The notes below the pieces were generated by a model. It searched no databases. It was not told the origin of the DNA and saw only the letters and a program-made list of their open reading frames with translations. A stretch of 64,000 nt of DNA from Gymnodinialimonas ulvae (GTDB taxonomy: Bacteria; Pseudomonadota; Alphaproteobacteria; Rhodobacterales; Rhodobacteraceae), in assembly GCF_037543845.1 (NCBI RefSeq), contig NZ_JBBIFX010000002.1:682001-746000 (forward strand), read 5' to 3'. The position numbers were made by a program, and so were the translations under genes. Position 1 is the stretch's first letter. Each line of letters opens with the position of its first letter. Positions 43,193 through 51,430 of this stretch are shown in pieces.

Positions 43193-43903
43193 ATGGGAGA
43201 GCTATTCAGCGGAATTGGTGAGATCATTTCGGCCTTCGCCAGTGGAAGCTCGTGGGAAATCAGTCAGGCCCTGAACTTGCCCGCCGCATGGGTGGTCGGG
43301 TTGGTCATCCTGCTGGCGGGCGGGTTCCTCGTCATGGGGCTCTACCGTGCGTCCCCCTTCATCGAACGCCACCTCGAAGGCTACGTGATGGTGATTTCCT
43401 ACCTCACCATCGGTGGCATTATCTTCTTCGGCGTGATCCAGCGCTTTGTCCCCGGTATGCTGGGGCTCGACTTCTCGACGACGCCCGATTGGCTCAAACC
43501 CTGGCCCTGGACCACAACTCTGCCGCCCTTCCTGTTCCTCGTGATGACCTGGGTCGGGTGCAGCTATAACGTCAAGCTCCGCACCCACCTCGCGTTCAGC
43601 GAATTCCGCACCAACATGCCCCGCACCGGGCAAATGTTCATGCTTACCGTCGACGCCCTCCTCTGGATCGGCTTCTCCTGGGTTGTCATCGTCACCGGTA
43701 GCCGCGTCGTGGCCAATGCCGCCGACAATTTCCAGATCGTGCCGGGCACCAACGACCTGATGCAATGGTGGTTCATCCTTGCAGTGCCGGTGTCGTTCAT
43801 CTTCCTCGTCGCCCGCGTGCTGGAAAACTGGTTCGAGGATGTGCGTAATTTCCGCTCTGGGGACGCCATCATCAAGCAAGCCGTGATCGGAGGTGACACA
43901 TGA
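43193..43903 (+). CDS. TRAP transporter small permease (DctQ-type)
   Basis: 236 residues from the ATG at 43193, preceded by GGGAGGGG. Four membrane helices: AAWVVGLVILLAGGFLVMGLY, GYVMVISYLTIGGIIFFGVI, LTVDALLWIGFSWVVIVTGSRVVA and WWFILAVPVSFIFLVARVL. It scaffolds the large permease. The length and central MTWVGCSYNVKLRTHLAFSEFRTNMP match DctQ. It overlaps the next gene by 4 bases. Confidence 0.9.
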   Translation: MGELFSGIGEIISAFASGSSWEISQALNLPAAWVVGLVILLAGGFLVMGLYRASPFIERHLEGYVMVISYLTIGGIIFFGVIQRFVPGMLGLDFSTTPDWLKPWPWTTTLPPFLFLVMTWVGCSYNVKLRTHLAFSEFRTNMPRTGQMFMLTVDALLWIGFSWVVIVTGSRVVANAADNFQIVPGTNDLMQWWFILAVPVSFIFLVARVLENWFEDVRNFRSGDAIIKQAVIGGDT

Positions 43904-45279
43904 GCGACGGAACCCTTATCACCGCCCTCTCCCTGGGCGTGACCTTCCTGTTCATGATGGGTGTGCCTGTCTTTCTGGTGATCGGCTACTGGGTTATCGG
44001 CATGTCCTTCGTGCTTGGTCTGCCGCTCGACAACATGAGCGCTGCACTCAGCCGCGTCTTCACCGACGGCTTCGCGCTTCTGGCGATGCCGCTCTTCATC
44101 CTCACCGGCGACCTGATCAACCGCTCCGGCATCGCGAGGCGGCTGACCGATTACGCTTATGCCTGCCTGGGCTGGATCCGGGGCGGCCTTGCCATGGCGG
44201 CGCTTGGCGCCTGCGGGCTTTTCGCCGCGATCTCGGGCTCGAACTCGGCCACCACGGCGACGATCGGCTCGATGCTGCACCCCGAAATGGTCAAGGGCGG
44301 CTACGATGAACGCTTCTCGGCGGCGACTGCGGCGGCGGGCGGCACGGTGGGGATCATCATCCCCCCGTCGATCATCTTCATCGTCTACGGCTTCCTGATG
44401 AACCTGCCGATTTCCGACCTCTTCGTCGCGGGGATCATTCCCGGCACGCTGATGGTCCTCGCGATGATGACCGCCTGTTTCATCGTCTGCTTCAAGAACA
44501 AATGGGGCCATATCATCAACCTCAACATCGTGCGGGTGATCAAAACCGGCCTCGGCGCCTGGCTTGGCTTCTTCGCCATCGGTCTTGTGCTCTGGGGCAT
44601 CTACACCGGCAAATTCTCCCCGACCGAAGCGGCCGGTGTGACGGTGGGCTTTTGCGTGATCGTCGGCTTCGCGTGCCTCGCCATCACCAAGATCGTCTCG
44701 ATCAGCCGCCCGGAATTTGCCTCCCGCGAAGAGCGGCCCGTCGATGAACGCAGCTTTGGCGGCATGCTCGTCGTCAACGGCTTCGGCCCGCTGGAGCTGC
44801 CGTCGATCACCATGCGCTCGGCGCAGATCACCGGCATTCTGGCCCCGCTCATCGCCGTGTCGGTGGTCATGCAGCAGATCCTGTCGGTTCTGGGCGCGCA
44901 GGCGTTCCTGACCGAATTCGTCACCTCCATGGGGGGCTATTACGCCGTCCTGTTCACCGCGATGGCCATCGTGTTCGTCTGCGGCATGGTCCTGGAAAGC
45001 TTGCCCGTCACCATCATCCTTGCGCCCATTCTGGCCCCGATTGCCCATGATATCGGCGTAGAACCTGTGCAGTTCGCCGTTATCTTCCTTGTCGGGGCGT
45101 CCATCGGCTTCATCACACCGCCCTATGGCCTCAACCTCTATGTCGCGTCCGGCGTAACAGGGGTGCCGTATTTCCGACTGCTCCGCTATACGTGGCCGTA
45201 CCTGATCGCGTTGATCTCGATCTGGATCATTGTGGCGCTGGTGCCGTCTTTGTCGACGATGCTGTTGCCGGACCTCTGA
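43900..45279 (+). CDS. TRAP transporter large permease (DctM-type)
   Basis: 459 residues with about 12 membrane helices. Family motifs are seen: AAISGSNSATTATIGSMLHPEMVKGGYD (about 109-136) and GTVGIIIPPSIIFIVYGFL (about 148-166). Near the C-terminus the second half repeats the fold with ESLPVTIILAPILAPIAHDIGVEPVQFAVIFLVGASIGFITPPYGLNLYVASG. It is the sodium-coupled substrate channel. The start overlaps the DctQ stop (ATGA). Confidence 0.94.
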   Translation: MSDGTLITALSLGVTFLFMMGVPVFLVIGYWVIGMSFVLGLPLDNMSAALSRVFTDGFALLAMPLFILTGDLINRSGIARRLTDYAYACLGWIRGGLAMAALGACGLFAAISGSNSATTATIGSMLHPEMVKGGYDERFSAATAAAGGTVGIIIPPSIIFIVYGFLMNLPISDLFVAGIIPGTLMVLAMMTACFIVCFKNKWGHIINLNIVRVIKTGLGAWLGFFAIGLVLWGIYTGKFSPTEAAGVTVGFCVIVGFACLAITKIVSISRPEFASREERPVDERSFGGMLVVNGFGPLELPSITMRSAQITGILAPLIAVSVVMQQILSVLGAQAFLTEFVTSMGGYYAVLFTAMAIVFVCGMVLESLPVTIILAPILAPIAHDIGVEPVQFAVIFLVGASIGFITPPYGLNLYVASGVTGVPYFRLLRYTWPYLIALISIWIIVALVPSLSTMLLPDL

Positions 45280-45291
45280 GGGATGTAGCTG

Positions 45292-46074
45292 ATGGGACTG
45301 GACGGGGAGCAGCCGCGTGACAACATCCCCACCAACCTCCGGCTTCTGATGGTGCTGGAGGAGGTGGCCCGCGCCGGAGTGCCCGTCACGCCGACCGATG
45401 TGAACGCCAATCTCGAACTGCCCAAGCCCACAATCCACCGCCTCTTTGCAACCCTCGAAGAGGAACGCTTCCTGCAACGCGATCTCGACGGGCGAACGTA
45501 TTCGCCCGGGCCTCGGCTGCGCACATTTGCGGCGTCGATCCTGTCGAGCCTGCGCATCCGTACCGCACGGCAGGCGATCCTCAAACGGCTCAGCCGTGAG
45601 ATCGGCGAGACCTGCAATATCGCGCTGCCGGACCGCGACGCGATGCTCTACCTTGAGCGGGTGGAAACGGAATGGCCGTTGCGCATCCAACTGCCGCAGG
45701 GCACGCGGGTGCCGTTCCATTGCACCGCGTCGGGCAAAATGTACCTCAGCTCGCTCGCGCCAAATCACCTGCAACGCTATCTCAACGCAACGGCCCTGAC
45801 GCAGAAGACCGAGAACACCATCACCGACCGCGCAGCCCTCATGGCCGAGCTTGCCGAGGTAACGCGACAGGGGTTCTCGCTGGACCGGGCGGAGTTCATG
45901 GAAGACATGATCGCCCTCGCCGTCCCGATTGTTGAGGGCAACGGCCGCCTCATGGCCACCTTGTCGTTTCACGCACCGACGCAACGCTTCGACATCGACC
46001 GCGCGTTGACCCATCTTGACGCCCTGCGCGACGCCGCGTCCGAGCTTTCGCTGCTCATCGAAGCAGACGCATAG
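45292..46074 (+). CDS. IclR-family transcriptional regulator
   Basis: 260 residues. N-terminal winged HTH: LRLLMVLEEVARAGVPVTPTDVNANLELPKPTIHRLFATLEEE (about 16-58). The C-terminal effector domain includes RIQLPQGTRVPFHCTASGKMYLSSL and EFMEDMIALAVPIVEGNGRLMATLSF. It starts 12 bases after the DctM-type permease, so it is likely the last gene of that operon and its regulator. Family members respond to small organic acids. Confidence 0.92.
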   Translation: MGLDGEQPRDNIPTNLRLLMVLEEVARAGVPVTPTDVNANLELPKPTIHRLFATLEEERFLQRDLDGRTYSPGPRLRTFAASILSSLRIRTARQAILKRLSREIGETCNIALPDRDAMLYLERVETEWPLRIQLPQGTRVPFHCTASGKMYLSSLAPNHLQRYLNATALTQKTENTITDRAALMAELAEVTRQGFSLDRAEFMEDMIALAVPIVEGNGRLMATLSFHAPTQRFDIDRALTHLDALRDAASELSLLIEADA

Positions 46075-46163
46075 CCCGACATCCATGGCGTCCGTCCCAT
46101 CTCGCGTTTGGACCGGTTGAGGCCGGGTCCGCACTGCCCCGCTCATGCGAAGCTCCTTTGACA

Positions 46164-46439
46164 TCACCAGCGGACAATTCCGTGGATTGCGCGACTGATC
46201 AGGGCATGATCGGTCCGTTGAATGGCCGCCATTTCCGTCACGCTCAGCGGGCCTGCTTCTTCCAGATCCCAGAGGCTCGGCCATTCAGTGAAGGGAAGCT
46301 CAAAGGCAGATTTCGGCACCCGGTGCGCCTTGACGCGGGAGGTGAGGGACGCCGCAGACAGGCGGGCGAACAGATTGCGGATATGTCGAAGCAGGGGCGC
46401 TTTGATCGTGTTTGGCTTGGCTCTGATCTGGTTTGCCAT
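46164..46439 (-). pseudogene. Truncated MarR-like regulator
   Basis: 91 residues from the ATG at 46439 (MANQIRAKPNTIKAPLL). The end of the frame reads WDLEEAGPLSVTEMAAIQRTDHALISRAIHG, which matches the recognition helix of MarR proteins, and then stops after IVRW. The wing and dimer helices that follow in MarR proteins are absent, and the other frames downstream do not restore them. It is probably a decayed regulator of the divergent TAXI-TRAP operon at 46573, though a short functional protein is possible. Confidence 0.55.
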
Positions 46440-46572
46440 GTGTTCTCCCTCCCTGGATAAGAGCAGGAAAATTTTACGTGACAAGTCACATTATCTTTGT
46501 AACGGTGCCTGTGGGAAACCCGCAGGAAGCGGGTCATTTGCCTGCGCCACGGCGCTGCAATGGGAGGAAGCC

Positions 46573-47628
46573 ATGATCAGAAAGACCATCGCCGGGGCGA
46601 TTTTGGCCGCGTTGCCAACCGCCGTGTTTGCACAGGCGACACTTACGGCTGAGACAACGTCGCCCGGGTCGACCCCGCACTACATCGATACAACCCTTGC
46701 GGCTGTTCTGGATTCTGCCGGCGTTGCCACGATGCAGATTACCGAAGGGGCCACACTCACGAATTCGGTGCAGGCCGTCGCGGAAGGCCAGTTGGACATG
46801 GCACCGGCACCCCTGATCCTGCCGTTCCTCCTGTCGCGAGGGGTAGGGCCCTATTCCGGCCTTGGGGAAGAACAGGGGGCCGAGCTGGCCGGGAACCTGC
46901 GGGCGCTATTCTTCTCTGCGCCGTCCGCCCAACTCTTTGGTCACTACAACAGCGGCGCCATTCAAAGCCCAGACGACATCGAAGGCATGCGGATCTACAA
47001 CGGCCCGCCACGGGGCGCGGCGCTGACGACGGGGCGCGCGGCGATCCAGTTGCTCAGCGGTTTGCAGGACGGCGAAGGCTATGAAGGCGTGCAGACACCG
47101 TGGCCGGATACGGTTTCCACGATCACCGGCGGTGCGGTTGATGGCTGGACGCTGCCCGAGGGCTTGCCCTCCGGTCGCCAGATCGCCATCGCGGCAGCGG
47201 GCGGCACGACACTTTACGACATTCCATCGGACATCCTGGAAAGCGAGCTTGGGCAGCAGATCCTGAATGCGCCCGGCAACGTCGCCTACTCCATCCCGGT
47301 TGATGAGTATCGCGCGGCCTATGAAGGCAATGACATCACGATCGTCACCGATGATGACACGTTCGACACGTTTGCGCTGGCATTCGCGCAGATCGTTCCG
47401 GCCTCGATGGATGAAGAGCTGGCCTATCAAATCACCAGCGCTTACCTCGCGGGGCAGGAGCGTTTCCTGACCGGATCGCCACGCGGCCCTTATCTGTTCC
47501 TCAGCTTTGGCGACATTGATGGGCCGACCCAGGGCGTTTGTGGGGCGGTCACCCTGACCATGCATCCCGGTGCCATCCGCGCCTATGAGGATGCGGGGCA
47601 CACTGTCGCCGATTGCGTGCGGCCCTGA
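46573..47628 (+). CDS. TAXI-type TRAP solute-binding protein
   Basis: 351 residues from the ATG at 46573, with GGGAGGAAG upstream; a longer frame begins at 46222. A signal peptide is clear (MIRKTIAGAILAALPTAVFAQ). The body matches TAXI binding proteins: ATLTAETTSPGSTPHYIDTTLAAVLD, TLTNSVQAVAEGQLDMAPAP, and VDGWTLPEGLPSG. The glycine-rich ligand loop is less regular than usual. It is followed by the fused permease 28 bases downstream. Confidence 0.85.
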   Translation: MIRKTIAGAILAALPTAVFAQATLTAETTSPGSTPHYIDTTLAAVLDSAGVATMQITEGATLTNSVQAVAEGQLDMAPAPLILPFLLSRGVGPYSGLGEEQGAELAGNLRALFFSAPSAQLFGHYNSGAIQSPDDIEGMRIYNGPPRGAALTTGRAAIQLLSGLQDGEGYEGVQTPWPDTVSTITGGAVDGWTLPEGLPSGRQIAIAAAGGTTLYDIPSDILESELGQQILNAPGNVAYSIPVDEYRAAYEGNDITIVTDDDTFDTFALAFAQIVPASMDEELAYQITSAYLAGQERFLTGSPRGPYLFLSFGDIDGPTQGVCGAVTLTMHPGAIRAYEDAGHTVADCVRP

Positions 47629-47656
47629 GGGACAGCCGCGTAACCGGTAAAACTCT

Positions 47657-49942
47657 GTGACCGACGCACAGATCACGAAACCAAGGGGACAGCGCATTGC
47701 GCTGTTCCTTTCGTTTGTTCTGGTGTGTGTCGGTATGCTCAACACCTTGCCCGAGATCCCCGGGCTGCAGGATTGGGCGCGCGAGGGCACGGGCATCCGG
47801 TTCTTCCGCATTTCCGGCTTTCCCACGGAATTCTTCTTTCCACCGATATTTGTGCTGATGATGGTGATCGTCGCGCTCGACGCGAGCCTTTACCGCACAT
47901 GGCGCACGACGCGTCCTGCCCGCGCCTGGTTGGGGCTTGCCCTGGATGTGGGTCTGGTCTTGGCCGCATTGGCAGGCGCGCTGGGGTTCTGGATCGAAAT
48001 CGACTCCGTCTGCCTGATCGACCAGATCACCGGCGAACGGGCGCGCTTGATCGAAGACGCGCTGGAGCGGTCCGCCGATCTGATCCCCGGTATGACCCTC
48101 GACGCCGAGGTGCCGGCCTGTCAGGCCCGCCTGGGCATCTGGGTTCTACCGTTGCTGTTCACGATCATCTTATTGTTCTTTCTCTACAACGTGCGGGTCT
48201 GGGGCCTGCCGCTGGTGATCGTGGCCAGCATCGTTGTGCTCTACACCGTGGCAACGGCCCTGATCTGGGTCTTCGACCTGAGCGAGCAAAACTTCTTTCT
48301 GACCAAACTGGGCGCTGACGGGGGCGATGCGCTGGCCGCTGCGATCCAGAAGGCGACGAACGTCTTCATCACGCCCGACGGGTTCATGGGCCGGTTCATG
48401 GACATCATCATCAACCAGGTCTTCCCTTATGTTGTTCTTGGCGCGCTGTTCGGGTCGTCGGCGGGCGGCACGTCGCTGATCAAACTCGCCGTGCGTCTGA
48501 CGCGGAACCTGCGCGGCGGGCCGGCGCATGCGGCCATCGTCTCCTCCGCCATGTTCGGCACAATAACCGGTGGGCCCGTCACCAATGTGCTGTCGACTGG
48601 ACGGCTCACTATCCCGATGATGCGGCGCAATGGGTTTTCGCCGCAATTTGCCGGCGGGGTTGAGGCAGCCGCCTCCTCAGGCGGGCAGATCATGCCACCG
48701 GTCATGGGGATCGCTGCCTTCGTCCTCGTCGCGCTGACGGCTGTGCCCTACACCAAGGTGATTACGGCGGCCTTCATCCCGGCCGTTGCCTTCTTCTTCT
48801 CGATCTTCCTCGCCGTCATGTTCCAGGCCCGCCGCGAAAGGGTGGCGCCGATGCGGACAATCCCTGACGATCTGATCATGGAGCGGCAGGACTGGCGCAA
48901 CCTCTGGATCATCTTCCTGCCTATTCTGGTGATCCTGTTCCTGCTTCTGGGAAACAAGGACGCGGTCGGTGAAAGCTGGATCGCCTTTTTGCTTCCGGAT
49001 GCGGTCGTCCAGACCATCGTCAATGCGACAGGCGATGCCGTATCGGCGGGGTGGTGGGCCGTGGCGGTCTTGCTGCCGCTAATGCTTCTGGATCCGGAAA
49101 CGCGCGCATATCCCCGCAAGATCGCAATCGCGCTCGGCGAGGGTGGCATCCTTATCTCGCGCTTGTTCTTGTTGCTCTTCGCGGTGTCAATTATTGCGGC
49201 GTTCCTGAACGAAAGTGGGCTGACAGGGGAGCTGACCCGCGCCGTCACGACATGGCTGGAACAGGTCACGTCGATCCGCATTCTGGGCTATGAAATCGCG
49301 ATTGCAGGCGGCGTTTATCTGATGCTTGCCCTGATTTGCGCCATGTTTTGCGCCATCCTTCTGGGCATGGGGATGCCAACCGTTCCGGCATATGTGAACG
49401 TCGCTTTGCTGCTTGGGCCGCTTCTGGCGCAGCTCGGAGTCAGCTTCTTCACTGCGAATATGTTCGTCTTCTACTTCGCCGTGGCATCGGCCATCACGCC
49501 GCCCGTCGCGGTGGCGGCCTTCGCCGCGTCCTCGATTACGGGATCGGAACCCATGCGCACGGCTTTTTCGGCCGTACGGGTGGGCATAGTCATGTTCACA
49601 ATCCCCTTCGTTTTTGCCTGGTACCCCGAATTGCTGCTGATCCCGGAGGCCGTCACGATCACCGACGAGGCCGGGCGGCGTGTGTTGATGGACGGGTATT
49701 CCGGCCAAATTGAATTCGGTGCGCTTGCGCTGCTCCTTGTCCGGCTTTCCTTAGCCTTATACCTGTTGGCTTCCGCACTGGCCCGTTACGACCGTTCGGC
49801 ACTTTCCGCGTGGGAAATGTCACTGCGGATTTTCGCCGCGATACTCATTCTCTGGAAGACGCCGGTGGTCATGGGAGCCGGGGCTGTGCTGGCGTGCGTA
49901 TTGGTGGTGGTTCACTATTATCGGAGCGGAACGCAGCGGTAG
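47657..49942 (+). CDS. TRAP transporter fused permease (4TM/12TM)
   Basis: 761 residues from a GTG at 47657 (MTDAQITKPRG). The first about 230 residues hold DctQ-like helices (IALFLSFVLVCVGML, FFPPIFVLMMVIVALDASLY, WVLPLLFTIILLFFLYNVRVW). From about 270 the DctM core follows: YVVLGALFGSSAGGTSLIKLAVRL, SSAMFGTITGGPVTNVLSTG and GGVEAAASSGGQIMPPVMGIAAF. A later core has LLGMGMPTVPAYVNVALL and TPPVAVAAFAAS. Such fusions are the usual partners of TAXI binding proteins. Confidence 0.92.
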   Translation: MTDAQITKPRGQRIALFLSFVLVCVGMLNTLPEIPGLQDWAREGTGIRFFRISGFPTEFFFPPIFVLMMVIVALDASLYRTWRTTRPARAWLGLALDVGLVLAALAGALGFWIEIDSVCLIDQITGERARLIEDALERSADLIPGMTLDAEVPACQARLGIWVLPLLFTIILLFFLYNVRVWGLPLVIVASIVVLYTVATALIWVFDLSEQNFFLTKLGADGGDALAAAIQKATNVFITPDGFMGRFMDIIINQVFPYVVLGALFGSSAGGTSLIKLAVRLTRNLRGGPAHAAIVSSAMFGTITGGPVTNVLSTGRLTIPMMRRNGFSPQFAGGVEAAASSGGQIMPPVMGIAAFVLVALTAVPYTKVITAAFIPAVAFFFSIFLAVMFQARRERVAPMRTIPDDLIMERQDWRNLWIIFLPILVILFLLLGNKDAVGESWIAFLLPDAVVQTIVNATGDAVSAGWWAVAVLLPLMLLDPETRAYPRKIAIALGEGGILISRLFLLLFAVSIIAAFLNESGLTGELTRAVTTWLEQVTSIRILGYEIAIAGGVYLMLALICAMFCAILLGMGMPTVPAYVNVALLLGPLLAQLGVSFFTANMFVFYFAVASAITPPVAVAAFAASSITGSEPMRTAFSAVRVGIVMFTIPFVFAWYPELLLIPEAVTITDEAGRRVLMDGYSGQIEFGALALLLVRLSLALYLLASALARYDRSALSAWEMSLRIFAAILILWKTPVVMGAGAVLACVLVVVHYYRSGTQR

Positions 49943-49972
49943 GATTGGTGCCCGATCAGCAATTTGGTTCAA

Positions 49973-50379
49973 ACCACTTAGGGTTTTTCTGACAAACAGT
50001 CGTTTTGACAGTCCAGAGCCGCCCCTGAGCAGGGTTTGGACCTTCTGCAGTCGCAGGCCACACGGCTGTCTCTATAAGGCGGATCGCAATTTGCATCGAT
50101 CTCCGCCTCACTCATCGCAACATATTCGACAGAGACCCGTTCAAGACGAGGCTCCCTTTGCTCAAGACCCCATCGGCGTACCGTAGAGCACTCAAGGGCC
50201 TTCCGGGTTCTGGCCTCAAGCACATCTGACGTGAACCCAAATTCGATCCGGACACCGCGTGGCGCGCTTGATATCTTTGTCGATTTTCTCGCCACGCGCT
50301 TCGGTGTCCTTCTCATCGTCCACTCCTCAGTGGCTACGATGAGCAACAAACCCTCTCCTGGCAAATGGCCCTAAGTGGT
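49973..50379. repeat. 11-bp inverted repeat flanking a single small gene
   Basis: ACCACTTAGGG at 49973-49983 is the exact reverse complement of CCCTAAGTGGT at 50369-50379. The 407-base span holds only the gene at 49978-50316. No matching target duplication is visible in the flanks, so this may be a minicassette, a MITE-like element, or chance. The left repeat overlaps the gene's stop region. Confidence 0.45.
49978..50316 (-). CDS. Small cysteine-rich hypothetical protein
   Basis: 112 residues from the ATG at 50316, with GAGGAG 7 bases upstream. A longer frame starts at 50364. The N-terminus is very basic (MRRTPKRVARKSTK). The C-terminus has six cysteines in the last 40 residues, as in NCDPPYRD, ACDCRRSKPC and DCQNDCLSEKP. 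It may bind metal or form disulfides. No signal peptide is convincing. I do not recognise the family. AT-richer codon use than neighbours and a flanking inverted repeat suggest acquisition. Confidence 0.55.
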   Translation of the reverse strand: MRRTPKRVARKSTKISSAPRGVRIEFGFTSDVLEARTRKALECSTVRRWGLEQREPRLERVSVEYVAMSEAEIDANCDPPYRDSRVACDCRRSKPCSGAALDCQNDCLSEKP

Positions 50380-50858
50380 CCCATCAGCGCTGACGTCAGA
50401 CACACCGGCCATAGAATTTTTGCGCGTGTATTATGTGATGGTGTAGGGTGAAAAACACGGCATACGGCAGATCTGCATCCGGGGCGGCAGTTCATGGGGT
50501 TGAGCCTCGAAGAAGATCAGTAGGCCATCCTGCACCAGATTCTGGAGACGCACGTGGCCGAGCGAGCCGATGTTCCTGTGATCCCCGGAGACGTTTTTGA
50601 CCGCGCATCGCCGCCTCATTCGTCAATTCGTCAATTCAATTGCGTTCTCAACCGCACTCGCGTCTTGTGGCGCAGAGCGGAAAACAGCACCCCGGTGCTT
50701 GGCGCGTCTGCCAACTGACGAACCGGAGCGGCGAATGCAGGCCTTGTTCATGGCCGGTTGGCGACGCCGGGTTTTGGAGCATCGCTTGTGCCGGGCGGAT
50801 CCGCTGAGACGATCGTCAAGGGTTTTCACGGCACTGTCGGGCATGGCGGCCGACAACG
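50380..50858. other. Degenerate intergenic DNA, no intact gene
   Basis: Frames here are short and interrupted. The stretch probably holds remnants of mobile DNA belonging to the recombinase fragment that follows. A frame of 130 codons at 50597-50989 shows no ribosome site and no recognised motif. Confidence 0.45.
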
Positions 50859-51107
50859 ATGCGCAGATCCTGCTTGGACCGGTACGAGCGCATCAAGGCG
50901 GGCGCAACCTTTGCACAGATTGCTGTGGCCGCGGGTACCTCCCGGCGACGCATGCACAAGATGATCGACCTTGCCTTCCGCGCGGCTGACATCGTTCGGG
51001 ATGTGCTGGACGGCCAACAGCCGAGCGAGTTCACCTCGGACTGGTGCAAGTCCCACGACCTGCCGTCCGGCTGGACAGATCAACGCGCTTTACGCGCGAC
51101 ACTCTGA
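50859..51107 (+). pseudogene. Remnant of a serine site-specific recombinase, C-terminal end
   Basis: The frame reads RYERIKAGATFAQIAVAAGTS and then MIDLAFRAADIVRDVLDGQQPSEF, ending LPSGWTDQRAL. This resembles the HTH and tail (L-A-F-L-A-P-D-I-V-E-A-I-L-x-G-x-Q-P, LPxxWxxQ) that closes large serine recombinases. The catalytic resolvase domain and the rest of the protein are missing. The fragment lies 173 bases before tRNA-Gln, a plausible old insertion point. Confidence 0.6.
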
Positions 51108-51280
51108 TTGCCGCAATCTCACACTTCATATTGTGAAATTGCCAAGTGCAGACGTGGGCCGGTTCCTCGCGCACAAATAGGGCCGTTCACGGTCTGCATA
51201 ACGCACGCATACCCGTGACCGACGGACACCACGGCACTATCTGCATAGTACCTCGCACCGTATCGATCTGGGCAGGTGAC

Positions 51281-51355
51281 TGGCTGGGGTGGTAGGATTC
51301 GAACCTACGGTACACGGTACCAAAAACCGCTGCCTTACCGCTTGGCTACACCCCA
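51281..51355 (-). tRNA. tRNA-Gln (TTG anticodon)
   Basis: The reverse complement gives a 75-base cloverleaf with an encoded CCA at 51281-51283. The acceptor is TGGGGTG/CACCCCA with the U1-A72 pair typical of bacterial tRNA-Gln. The anticodon stem GCGGT/ACCGT-like encloses the loop TTTTGGT, giving TTG. It is immediately downstream of the MscS-type gene's 3' end in opposite sense of reading order (both minus). Confidence 0.93.
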
Positions 51356-51430
51356 ACCGTGCCGGTGCAGATACGACGCACGGGCGCGAGGATCAAGCCC
51401 TCGGATGCGATTTCTGTACGGCGATTTGCG

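Noticed and set aside
43564..46284. 906-codon minus-strand open frame across the TRAP operon
   Set aside because: It is antisense to clear TRAP and IclR genes and composed of low-information Arg/Asp/Gly/His sequence typical of GC-rich antisense frames.
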